Source: Bifidobacterium breve (lineage in GTDB: Bacteria > Actinomycetota > Actinomycetes > Mycobacteriales > Mycobacteriaceae). From it: a stretch of DNA of 8,144 nucleotides. Below, in pieces: positions 1-5,685 of the stretch (positions within the stretch are counted from its first letter, which is position 1; every line of letters begins with the position of its first letter). The notes under the pieces were generated by a model that saw only the letters and a list, made by a program, of their open reading frames with translations, made no database searches and was not told the DNA's origin. Location: positions 1-8,144 of the forward strand of contig CAMCWJ010000120.1 of the NCBI GenBank assembly GCA_945882475.1, read 5' to 3'. Position numbers and translations under genes: made by a program.

Positions 1-596
1 TGGGAGACTCTGCCTGCTACGTCCATCTTGACGTCAGCGATGCCGACGACTGGACTGCCGCTGTCGAGACCGCCCTGAGCCGCTTCGGCACGCTCAATGT
101 GTTGGTCAACAACGCCGGCAACGTCCAGGTCGGCCCACTGAAGACGCTAGACGTGGCGAAATGGCAGAAGGTGCTCGACGTCAACCTCACCGGACCGATG
201 CTGGGCACCAAGGCGGTGATCGGCCCGATGGTGGCGGCCGGGGGCGGCTCGATCATCAACGTGTCCTCGATCGAGGGCCTGCGCGGTGCCGCCTATGTGC
301 ACAGCTACGTCGCGTCCAAGTGGGGGCTGCGCGGCCTAACGAAGTCCAGCGCGTTGGAGCTCGCGAGTAGCAACATCCGGGTCAACTCGATCCACCCCGG
401 CTTCATCCGGACCCCGATGACCAAGCACCTGCCCGACGACATGGTGCAGGCCCCCCTGGGCCGACCCGGGACCCCGGACGAGGTGGCTGCCTTCGTGGTT
501 TTCCTGGCCAGCGACGAGTCGTCGTTCTCGACCGGCTCGGAGTACGTGGTCGACGGTGGTCTGGTGACCGACGTTCCGCACCGCTCGATGTTCTAG
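1..596 (+). CDS. Short-chain dehydrogenase/reductase, FabG3-like (5' partial)
   Basis: Classical SDR oxidoreductase, probably an NAD(P)-dependent hydroxysteroid or 3-ketoacyl-type dehydrogenase. The reading frame is open from base 3 to the TAG at 594-596, giving 197 residues. The N-terminal 50-60 residues, including the TGxxxGxG nucleotide-binding loop, lie before the window. Visible motifs in order are the NNAG segment (about residues 36-39 of the visible part), the Asn of DVNLTG (61), the catalytic Ser of NVSSIEG (89), and the YVASK Tyr and Lys (102 and 106). The active-site Asn-Ser-Tyr-Lys tetrad is therefore intact. SIHPG and DESSxSTGxExVVDGG near the C terminus are typical of the family. 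From memory, the sequence is close to M. tuberculosis FabG3/Rv2002 (3-alpha/20-beta-hydroxysteroid dehydrogenase), including a YVHLDV block at the start, but the substrate cannot be fixed from sequence. It converges on the HAD gene with three bases between the stops. Confidence 0.93.
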   Translation, partial: GDSACYVHLDVSDADDWTAAVETALSRFGTLNVLVNNAGNVQVGPLKTLDVAKWQKVLDVNLTGPMLGTKAVIGPMVAAGGGSIINVSSIEGLRGAAYVHSYVASKWGLRGLTKSSALELASSNIRVNSIHPGFIRTPMTKHLPDDMVQAPLGRPGTPDEVAAFVVFLASDESSFSTGSEYVVDGGLVTDVPHRSMF

Positions 597-599
597 AGG

Positions 600-1406
600 T
601 TAGCGGCGGTCGCGGCCGCGCAACCCGGTCGCGCGCAGCGCCGTGCCCAGTGCGGTCAGCCCCATGGCCGGCAGGTGACCGAGCGCATTGGCCCCGCCCC
701 GCTGGCCGGGGACACTCACCTGCAGCACCGGCCAGCCGTGCGTCGCGGCGAGTGCCGCCAGGCCCGCCCGTGGGTTGACTGGTCGGGGATTGCCGACCAG
801 CGTCATCAAGGCGGCGTCCTCGTTGCCGTCGGCGTAGAAGAAGCTCTGGCTTATCTCCACGCCCCGCTCGGCGCAAAAGCTCTGCACCGCAACGGCTTTC
901 TGCCGTCCCCAGACGATGGGCTTGGCCACCCGGCCGGTCAAAACTCCCTGTTCGTCGAGTTCGAAGCTGTTGCACACGACGTGGGGGATGCCCAATTCCC
1001 GGGCCACCGGTTCGGCGTGGATCGCCATCGCCGATGAACTCAGCACGACGGTGTGGCCGCGGGCTAGATGACTGGCGACGATCTCGCGCATCAGCGGGTA
1101 GACCTTGTCGGTCAGCTGCTCGGCGAACACCCGCTCGCCGGCCGCGCCGAGTTCCCGCAGCGACTCGCCGCGCAGATATGTCGCGCCACGCATCAGCAGT
1201 CGCTCGAACTGCATGCGGCCGAGCTTGTACCGCACCGAGGCCTCGATCACGCCGAGCACCTCGCCGATCCTGGCCTGCCCCCGCCGAAGCCGGTCACCGG
1301 CGTGCGCCGCAGCGGTGAACCCGGCGATCAACGTCCCGTCGAGGTCGAAGAACGCCCCGACGGCCGGACCGGGCGGGCAGGCCGCGATCTGGGCCAGGGG
1401 ATCCAT
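600..1406 (-). CDS. HAD-superfamily subfamily IB phosphatase-like protein
   Basis: Predicted Mg-dependent phosphatase of the HAD-IB (SerB-like) group, 268 residues, ATG start, TAA stop. All four HAD motifs are present: FFDLDGTL (nucleophile Asp21, acid/base Asp23), the VLSSSA Ser (about 123-125), Lys170 after WGRQ, and YADGNED with Asp193 and Asp197. The cap lies at about residues 30-105. After motif IV comes GNPRPVNP and an AxxxGWPVL segment (about 205-228), then a roughly 40-residue Gly/Ala/Leu-rich, basic tail. This layout resembles the HAD half of mycobacterial bifunctional HAD/PlsC acyltransferases (such as Rv2483c), but no acyltransferase part follows. Phosphoserine phosphatase or another small phosphomonoester activity is possible, and the substrate is unknown. 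It lies 68 bp downstream of the transporter on the same strand. That gap, read on the minus strand, has no TA dinucleotide and so no -10 hexamer, so co-transcription with the transporter is likely. The Shine-Dalgarno sequence is weak. Confidence 0.88.
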   Translation of the reverse strand: MDPLAQIAACPPGPAVGAFFDLDGTLIAGFTAAAHAGDRLRRGQARIGEVLGVIEASVRYKLGRMQFERLLMRGATYLRGESLRELGAAGERVFAEQLTDKVYPLMREIVASHLARGHTVVLSSSAMAIHAEPVARELGIPHVVCNSFELDEQGVLTGRVAKPIVWGRQKAVAVQSFCAERGVEISQSFFYADGNEDAALMTLVGNPRPVNPRAGLAALAATHGWPVLQVSVPGQRGGANALGHLPAMGLTALGTALRATGLRGRDRR

Positions 1407-1429
1407 CTGACCATCATGGCCGACCCACG

Positions 1430-1498
1430 ATCCGCGCGTCAGCTCGCGTTCCGCCGCGCGGCATCATCTGCGCGTCAGCCCGCGTTCCGCCGCGCGGC
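1430..1498. repeat. Imperfect tandem duplication (36-bp period) at the transporter 3' end
   Basis: Bases 1430-1462 and 1466-1498 match at 31 of 33 positions (mismatches at 1433/1469 and 1444/1480). The second copy holds the transporter's last seven codons and TGA. The first copy lies just downstream of that stop and would encode the same AARRNA ending plus Ser and TGA. Each copy contains the perfect 10-bp palindrome GCCGCGCGGC (1453-1462 and 1489-1498), so the two can also pair with each other as a stem with a 26-nt loop containing the stop codon. Such a structure could attenuate read-through into the HAD gene, but that role is inferred. Confidence 0.8.
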
Positions 1499-2368
1499 CG
1501 CCTCCAGTTCGTCCTCGTAGGCGCCCTCGTCGCTGCCGAGGGCGATGGTCGCAACCGCCATCGCGAACAGAGCCACTCCCAGCACCACCGCGCTGCGGGG
1601 GTCGACGATCAGCTGCTCGCCGAGCACCACCTGACCCAGCAGCACCGCGACCAGGGGTTCGAGCACCAGCATCGCCGGCACCGAGGCCTTCAGCGAGCCG
1701 GCGTGGAACGCGGACTGCTGCAGCAGGGTGGCGCTCACCCCGACGATGATCAGCGCGTAGGTCACCGGCGAGGTCAGCACGTGATGGGTGCTGTCCTTGG
1801 TGAGGATGTGCATCTCGATCTTGGTCAGCACCGTCAAAACACCGAAGAGGACACCGACACCGATCGCCAGCAGGATGGCCCGAGGCCAGCCGGACAGCCG
1901 GACCGCGAGCGGCAGCGACAGCGCGACAACGATCATGCTGACGGCGGCTACCGCCACGGCAGTGGGCTCGGAGCCCTGGTAGTCACCCGGCTTGGTGCGG
2001 GCCAGATAGACAAACACCGCCAGTCCGAAGGTCAGCAGCATTGCCCAGCCCCAGTCGGCGCGCCGGACACGCCGACCCGAGAACCAGGCGCTCAGCGGCA
2101 GCGCGAACAGCAGCGCCGACACCAGCAGTGGCGCGACCAGCAGCAGAGATCCGTAGGCCAGTGCGATCGCCTGGAACAGGTATCCGATCACCGCGGCGGC
2201 AGTGCCGGCCCACCAGCGCGGCCGGCGCAGCAGCGTGTTCAGCATCACCGCGCTGACGCCCTGGTCGGCGGGCACGTCCATGGTGGCGCGCTGACGCACG
2301 ACGATCCCGATCGCGGTAAACACCGCGCCTGCCAGAGCAGCGGCCACCACCACGGCGTGCTCGAGCAA
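1475..2368 (-). CDS. EamA/DMT-superfamily integral membrane transporter
   Basis: Polytopic inner-membrane protein of the drug/metabolite transporter type; the substrate is unknown. With the TTG start chosen here it has 297 residues and about nine hydrophobic helices (roughly 5-24, 53-73, 75-95, 106-122, 135-155, 164-182, 200-219, 230-250, 259-277). The second-last helix carries ExxxAxxLGxxxLGE (237-251), a signature seen in EamA domains. A short acidic-then-basic tail ends the protein. The TTG start is preferred because AAGGGA lies six bases upstream and the first helix then begins almost at once. The frame stays open to a GTG at 2437, but that adds 23 mostly polar residues and would start upstream of the best -10 candidate. 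The gene is divergent from the GyrA-like/GNAT gene and probably heads a two-gene unit with the HAD gene. Its last codons and stop are duplicated just downstream. Confidence 0.85.
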   Translation of the reverse strand: MLEHAVVVAAALAGAVFTAIGIVVRQRATMDVPADQGVSAVMLNTLLRRPRWWAGTAAAVIGYLFQAIALAYGSLLLVAPLLVSALLFALPLSAWFSGRRVRRADWGWAMLLTFGLAVFVYLARTKPGDYQGSEPTAVAVAAVSMIVVALSLPLAVRLSGWPRAILLAIGVGVLFGVLTVLTKIEMHILTKDSTHHVLTSPVTYALIIVGVSATLLQQSAFHAGSLKASVPAMLVLEPLVAVLLGQVVLGEQLIVDPRSAVVLGVALFAMAVATIALGSDEGAYEDELEAAARRNAG

Positions 2369-2374
2369 TTCCGG

Positions 2375-2380
2375 TCCCTT
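2375..2380 (-). promoter_or_regulatory. Ribosome binding site that decides the transporter's TTG start
   Basis: On the minus strand AAGGGA lies six bases before the TTG at 2366-2368. No comparable purine-rich site precedes the upstream in-frame GTG at 2435-2437. This is the main reason for annotating the shorter protein. Confidence 0.55.
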
Positions 2381-2416
2381 CAGCGCGTTGGTGGCCGAGG
2401 CGTGTGCATGTAAACG

Positions 2417-2422
2417 TCTATA
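2417..2422 (-). promoter_or_regulatory. Candidate -10 element for the transporter/HAD unit
   Basis: Read on the minus strand this is TATAGA, inside the only AT-rich patch of the divergent region (about 2409-2433). Transcription would begin near 2410, leaving a leader of about 42 nt to the TTG at 2368. There is no clear -35 box, which is common in mycobacterial promoters. This is a single-motif prediction. Confidence 0.35.
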
Positions 2423-2472
2423 TCGAATGTAGGCCACGAAACCCGCGTCCCGTGGTCGGTGCGAGGTGTGTC

Positions 2473-2498
2473 AGCGCACCGGGACCACCACCGGCGCT
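2473..2498. repeat. Small inverted repeat (hairpin) in the divergent region
   Basis: AGCGC pairs with GCGCT and, after a two-base bulge, CGG pairs with CCG, around an eight-base loop GACCACCA. On the minus strand it begins five bases after the TAG at 2504-2506, the position expected of a terminator for a minus-strand gene that would have ended there. No T-tract follows. It could equally be an operator or chance in GC-rich DNA. Confidence 0.35.
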
Positions 2499-2654
2499 CC
2501 GTTCTACCCGGTGACGCGCACCCACATCGGGGTCGGATTGCGCAACCGGATGCTGATCATGCCCGGATGCTCGCGATCGGGGCTGTCGGTGTCGGGGACT
2601 CCTCGCGGGTGGGCGGGGGGAGAGGTCGGCCTACATCTTGGCAGAGCACGGAAC

Positions 2655-2660
2655 TAGGCT
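2655..2660 (+). promoter_or_regulatory. -10 element placing transcription start at the ATG (leaderless)
   Basis: TAGGCT fits the mycobacterial TANNNT -10 pattern and is followed by exactly six bases before the ATG at 2667, so the predicted first transcribed base is the A of the start codon. No Shine-Dalgarno sequence lies before the ATG, which agrees with leaderless initiation. The -35 region is weak: a TTGGCA at 2638-2643 is too close to this -10 to pair with it. Confidence 0.5.
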
Positions 2661-2666
2661 GGTCCT

Positions 2667-3329
2667 ATGACCGATCAGGACCGCGCTGTCACCCGCCGCG
2701 CCATCGCCGATGCTCTGATGACCGCGCTGGAACGGCGCCACGAAGTCCTCGACGTCATCGTCGCGTCCACCGATCGCAGTGCGGCGGTGGACGCCATCAC
2801 TGAGTTGCTCGGCACCTCGCCGCTGGGCAGCGAGGCCGTGATGAACATGTCCTTCGACCAGCTCACCAAGGACTCGCGGTTGCGGATCGCCGCCGAACTC
2901 GACGATCTCAACAGCCAGCTCAGCTTCTCTGTCACCGAGCGCCCGGCCAGTTCCGACGAGCGCCTCCGGCTTCGTGCGTTCGCCCCGGACGCCGACCGGG
3001 ACATCTTTGCGGTCCGCACCGAGGAGATCGGCGCAGCCGGGGACGGCTCCGGCTCACCGGCCGGATCGCTCGACGACGAGATCGGCTCGGCCAGCCAGCG
3101 GGTGTGGGCCGAGGAGGCGGCGTGGTTCGTGGCCGTCGACGGCGACGAGAAGGTGGGCATGGTGTTCGGCGAACTCATCGGCGGCGAGGTGAGCGTGCGG
3201 ATCTGGATCCACCCCGGCCACCGCAAGAAGGGCTACGGCACTGCCGCCCTGCGCCGCTCCCGATCGGAGTTGGCCGCGCAATTCCCGGCGACTCCGCTTG
3301 TGGTGCGCGATCCCGGCGCCGGTCGCTGA
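2667..3329 (+). CDS. GyrA-like helical module fused to a GNAT acetyltransferase-like domain
   Basis: A 220-residue cytosolic protein with two parts. Residues about 25-86 match, without gaps by eye, the helical segment of GyrA that follows its catalytic core: a HEVLDVI...AS start, an ELLG turn, EAVMNM, then QLT and an ELDDLNSQL end. The GyrA equivalents are DEVIALI...AS, ELLD, QAILDM and the DDL region. Residues about 98-213 look like a GNAT domain. Acetyl-CoA motif A is visible as WIHPGHRKKGYGTAA (180-194), after the AAWFVAVDGDEKVGMVFGEL strand pair. The chain stops after the presumed beta5 strand (PLVVRDPG), so the usual last helix and two strands of GNAT enzymes are not evident. The substrate is unknown. 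The ATG follows a -10 motif at leaderless spacing. The TGA directly abuts the cinA ATG (TGAATG), which suggests translational coupling. The GNAT call is moderately secure; the GyrA resemblance was recognised from memory. Confidence 0.82.
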   Translation: MTDQDRAVTRRAIADALMTALERRHEVLDVIVASTDRSAAVDAITELLGTSPLGSEAVMNMSFDQLTKDSRLRIAAELDDLNSQLSFSVTERPASSDERLRLRAFAPDADRDIFAVRTEEIGAAGDGSGSPAGSLDDEIGSASQRVWAEEAAWFVAVDGDEKVGMVFGELIGGEVSVRIWIHPGHRKKGYGTAALRRSRSELAAQFPATPLVVRDPGAGR

Positions 3330-4604
3330 ATGGGTGCGCGCGCAGCAGTCCTGGTCACCGGCACCGAGGTACTCACCGGGCGGGTCGCCGACCGCAACGG
3401 CCCGTGGTTGGCCGACCGGTTGCTCGAACTCGGCGTCGAACTGGCCCACATCACCATCTGTGCCGACCGGGCCGCTGACATCGAGGCGCAGCTGCGCTTT
3501 CTACGCGCCGAGGGCGTTGACCTGATCGTCACCACCGGTGGTCTGGGACCCACCGCCGACGACATGACCGTGGAGATCGTCGCCCGGTTCTGTGGCCGGG
3601 AACTGGTGCTTGACGAAGCGATGGAGGCCCGGATCGCGGCGATCGTGGGCAAGTGGATGGCCCGCTTCCCCGACACCGACTTCGATGCCGTGCGGGCGGC
3701 CAACCGCAAGCAGGCGATGATGCCCACCGGTGCCACCGTCCTCGATCCGGTCGGCACTGCACCAGGGGTGGTCATCGGCGACCACCCGACCATCGTGGTG
3801 CTGCCGGGCCCGCCGAAGGAACTGCAGGCGATGTGGGCGGCGGCCGTCGCGACCGACGCCGTCCAGCAGGCCATCGCCGGTCGCACCGAGTACCGGCAGG
3901 AGATGCTGCGGATGTTCGGCCTGGCCGAATCCGGGTTGGCCGACACGCTGCGCGAGGCGGAACGAACCGTCGACGGATTCGCCGGACTGGAGATCACCAC
4001 CTGTCTGCGCCGCGGCGAGGTGGAGATGGTGACCCGCTACGAACCCGACAGCGCACCGGCCTACCGGGAGTTGATGGCCCTGATGCGGGATCGGCACGGC
4101 GCGGTGATCTTCTCCGAAGATGGCTCCAGCGTCGACGATCAGGTGGCGGCGCTGCTGGCGGGCCGCCATATCGTGACCGCCGAATCCTGCACTGCCGGAA
4201 TGCTTTCGGCGCGGTTGACGGATCGGGCTGGCTCCTCGGAGTACGTCGCCGGCGGGTTGGTGACGTACTCCAACGACGCGAAGGTCGCTCTGCTCGACGT
4301 CGACCCGGCACTCATCGCCGAACACGGGGCGGTATCGGCCGAGGTGGCCGAGGCGATGGCGGCCGGGGCGGTGCACCGGTTCTCCGCCGACACCGCGGTC
4401 GCAATCACCGGGGTGGCCGGACCGGGCGGCGGTACGGCCGATAAACCCGTCGGCACGGTGTGGTTCGCCGTGCTGCTCGCCGGCCGGCCGACCATCACCC
4501 GCTGCATCCAGATCCCCGGCGAGCGATCCGACGTCCGGGACCGATCCACCACCGTGGCCATGCATCTGCTGCGCCGGGCGCTGCTGGATGCGGGCCCGAT
4601 CTAG
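3330..4604 (+). CDS. cinA: CinA: competence/damage-inducible family protein, NMN deamidase-related
   Basis: Full-length two-domain CinA, 424 residues. The N-terminal MoCF/COG1058 domain (about 5-170) has the nucleotide-binding VTGTEVL (8-14) and [13 protein letters not shown] (68-80) motifs, then VVLPGPPKE (156-164). The C-terminal CinA domain (about 268-420) has AESCTAG (284-290) with the catalytic Ser, a [11 protein letters not shown] segment (308-318) and [10 protein letters not shown]...KPVGTVWF (359-379). In characterised relatives the N-terminal domain hydrolyses ADP-ribose and the C-terminal domain deamidates nicotinamide mononucleotide for pyridine-nucleotide recycling. In M. tuberculosis CinA has been linked to drug tolerance through cleavage of NAD-drug adducts. 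All motifs are intact, so activity is expected. The start directly follows the upstream TGA with no clear Shine-Dalgarno sequence, so it probably depends on coupled translation. Its TAG stop forms part of a -10 motif for the next gene. Confidence 0.96.
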   Translation: MGARAAVLVTGTEVLTGRVADRNGPWLADRLLELGVELAHITICADRAADIEAQLRFLRAEGVDLIVTTGGLGPTADDMTVEIVARFCGRELVLDEAMEARIAAIVGKWMARFPDTDFDAVRAANRKQAMMPTGATVLDPVGTAPGVVIGDHPTIVVLPGPPKELQAMWAAAVATDAVQQAIAGRTEYRQEMLRMFGLAESGLADTLREAERTVDGFAGLEITTCLRRGEVEMVTRYEPDSAPAYRELMALMRDRHGAVIFSEDGSSVDDQVAALLAGRHIVTAESCTAGMLSARLTDRAGSSEYVAGGLVTYSNDAKVALLDVDPALIAEHGAVSAEVAEAMAAGAVHRFSADTAVAITGVAGPGGGTADKPVGTVWFAVLLAGRPTITRCIQIPGERSDVRDRSTTVAMHLLRRALLDAGPI

Positions 4605-4607
4605 GGT
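4602..4607 (+). promoter_or_regulatory. -10 element overlapping the cinA stop; leaderless start of the ureohydrolase
   Basis: TAGGGT (TANNNT type) contains the cinA TAG stop in its first three bases and is followed by six bases, AATTCG, then the GTG at 4614. Spacing and hexamer match the site before the first gene of this block. A transcript from here would begin at the GTG itself. No Shine-Dalgarno sequence of useful strength is present. No convincing -35 was seen. Confidence 0.45.
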
Positions 4608-4613
4608 AATTCG

Positions 4614-5669
4614 GTGACCCGCATCGGCAATCTCTTCGGGCCGGACTTCACCTTCCTCGGAGTCCCGCCTGCCGACCTCGACGATCCGGCCAGCTTCGCC
4701 GACGCCGATGTCGTCATCCTCGGTGCGCCCTTCGACGGCGGCACCTCGTATCGCTCCGGCGCCCGGTTCGGCCCGCAGGCCATCCGGGCCACCGACAACA
4801 ACCCGCATGACGGATCTCGGCCCTCGCTGGCACTGCGCACCGATGCGCTGCAAGATCTCACCGTCGTCGACGCCGGCGACGTGGAGGTCTACAGCGGCGA
4901 CATCGAACGCTCCCTCGGACAGATCCGGGAGGCGGTGGCGACGATCACCGCGGCCGGGCCCATCCCAATCGTGCTCGGCGGCGATCACTCGATCACCTAC
5001 TCGGACACCTCCGGTATCGCCGACGTGCTCGGTCAGGGGCGGGTGTCGCTGATCCACTTCGATGCGCACGCCGACACCGGCGACATCGAGTTCGGCTCGC
5101 TGTGGGGTCACGGCCAGCCGATGCGTCGGCTGATCGAATCCGGCGCGGTGCGCGGCGACCGGTTCCTGCAAATCGGTCTGCGCGGGTACTGGCCCGGGCC
5201 GGAGACCCTGGACTGGATGGCCCGCGAAGGAATGCGGTCCTACGAGATGACTGAGATCGTGCACCGCGGACTGTCAACCTGCCTCACGGAGGCGTTTGGC
5301 ATCGCCACCGACGATTGCGACGGCGTGTTCCTGTCGGTGGACATCGACGTCTGCGATCCCGGCCACGCCCCGGGGACCGGCACCCCCGAGCCGGGCGGGC
5401 TATCGGCGCGGGAACTGCTTGACGCCGTCCGCCGGATCTGTCTGGAACTGCCGGTCGTCGGAATGGACGTGGTCGAGGTGGCACCCCCGTACGATCACGC
5501 CGACATTACCGCCCTGCTCGCCAATCGTGTTGTGCTGGAGGCACTTTCCGCAATCGCCCGGCGACGCTACGACGAGGCGAACGGAACCCGGTGGGATCCG
5601 GCGCAGCCACTCCTCGACGGTCGGGTGGCGCCGATTCCTGAGGGTCCCATGCGCGGCCACCAGCACTGA
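4614..5669 (+). CDS. Agmatinase-family ureohydrolase (binuclear Mn)
   Basis: Predicted amidinohydrolase, 351 residues, releasing urea from a guanidino compound such as agmatine (giving putrescine), guanidinobutyrate or guanidinopropionate. The fold begins at ADVVILGAPFDGG (31-43). All six metal ligands are visible: His125 in GGDHS, Asp150, His152 and Asp154 in DAHAD, and Asp243 and Asp245 in SVDIDVCDP. The WGHG loop (164-167), PGTGTPEPGG (253-262) and the Glu of VVEVAPPYD (288) are also in place, so it should be active. The specificity loop reads IGLRGYWP (187-194). E. coli SpeB has a different sequence here, so agmatine is not assured and no symbol is given. The GTG start is chosen because it follows the -10 motif at leaderless spacing and gives a natural N terminus. 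It lies nine bases after cinA and ends at a strong hairpin. Confidence 0.93.
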   Translation: MTRIGNLFGPDFTFLGVPPADLDDPASFADADVVILGAPFDGGTSYRSGARFGPQAIRATDNNPHDGSRPSLALRTDALQDLTVVDAGDVEVYSGDIERSLGQIREAVATITAAGPIPIVLGGDHSITYSDTSGIADVLGQGRVSLIHFDAHADTGDIEFGSLWGHGQPMRRLIESGAVRGDRFLQIGLRGYWPGPETLDWMAREGMRSYEMTEIVHRGLSTCLTEAFGIATDDCDGVFLSVDIDVCDPGHAPGTGTPEPGGLSARELLDAVRRICLELPVVGMDVVEVAPPYDHADITALLANRVVLEALSAIARRRYDEANGTRWDPAQPLLDGRVAPIPEGPMRGHQH

Positions 5670-5682
5670 GCCGCGCGGACCC
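5642..5682. terminator. Bulged hairpin over the ureohydrolase stop, probable bidirectional terminator
   Basis: GGGTCC (5642-5647) pairs with GGACCC (5677-5682) and GCGCGGC (5651-5657) pairs with GCCGCGC (5670-5676). That is 13 base pairs, interrupted only by a three-base CAT bulge on the 5' side, around a 12-base loop that ends with the ureohydrolase TGA. It ends four bases before the stop of the convergent GGDEF gene. There is no T-tract, as in many mycobacterial terminators. The symmetrical stem could serve both converging transcripts. Confidence 0.68.
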
Positions 5683-5685
5683 GAC

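Larger units (their letters stand above)
2369..2666. other. Divergent intergenic region, no secure gene
   Basis: About 298 bp lie between the transporter start and the GyrA-like/GNAT start. The region holds the candidate minus-strand -10 (2417-2422), a hairpin (2473-2498) and the plus-strand -10 (2655-2660). A minus-strand frame is open without a stop from 2653 to a TAG at 2504-2506, with its only ATG at 2558-2560; this could be a gene relic. A 63-codon plus-strand frame (GTG 2466 to TAG 2657) has no ribosome binding site and low-complexity Gly/Thr/Arg content, and I do not call it. A G-rich stretch lies at about 2608-2625. Confidence 0.5.

Noticed and set aside
611..620. Perfect palindrome CGCGGCCGCG near the SDR/HAD convergent stops
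   Set aside because: It has no loop, lies in the HAD coding end and is expected by chance in GC-rich sequence; not called a terminator.
2638..2643. TTGGCA resembling a -35 box upstream of the GyrA-like/GNAT gene
   Set aside because: Only 11 bases separate it from the TAGGCT -10, too short for a sigma-70-type spacer.
2466..2657. 63-codon plus-strand frame in the divergent region
   Set aside because: GTG start without a ribosome binding site, no recognisable domain, and it ends inside the -10 of the next gene.
3501..5264. 587-codon open frame antisense to cinA and the ureohydrolase
   Set aside because: His/Arg/Gly/Asp-rich composition without domains, lying over two motif-complete genes; high-GC third positions create such shadow frames.
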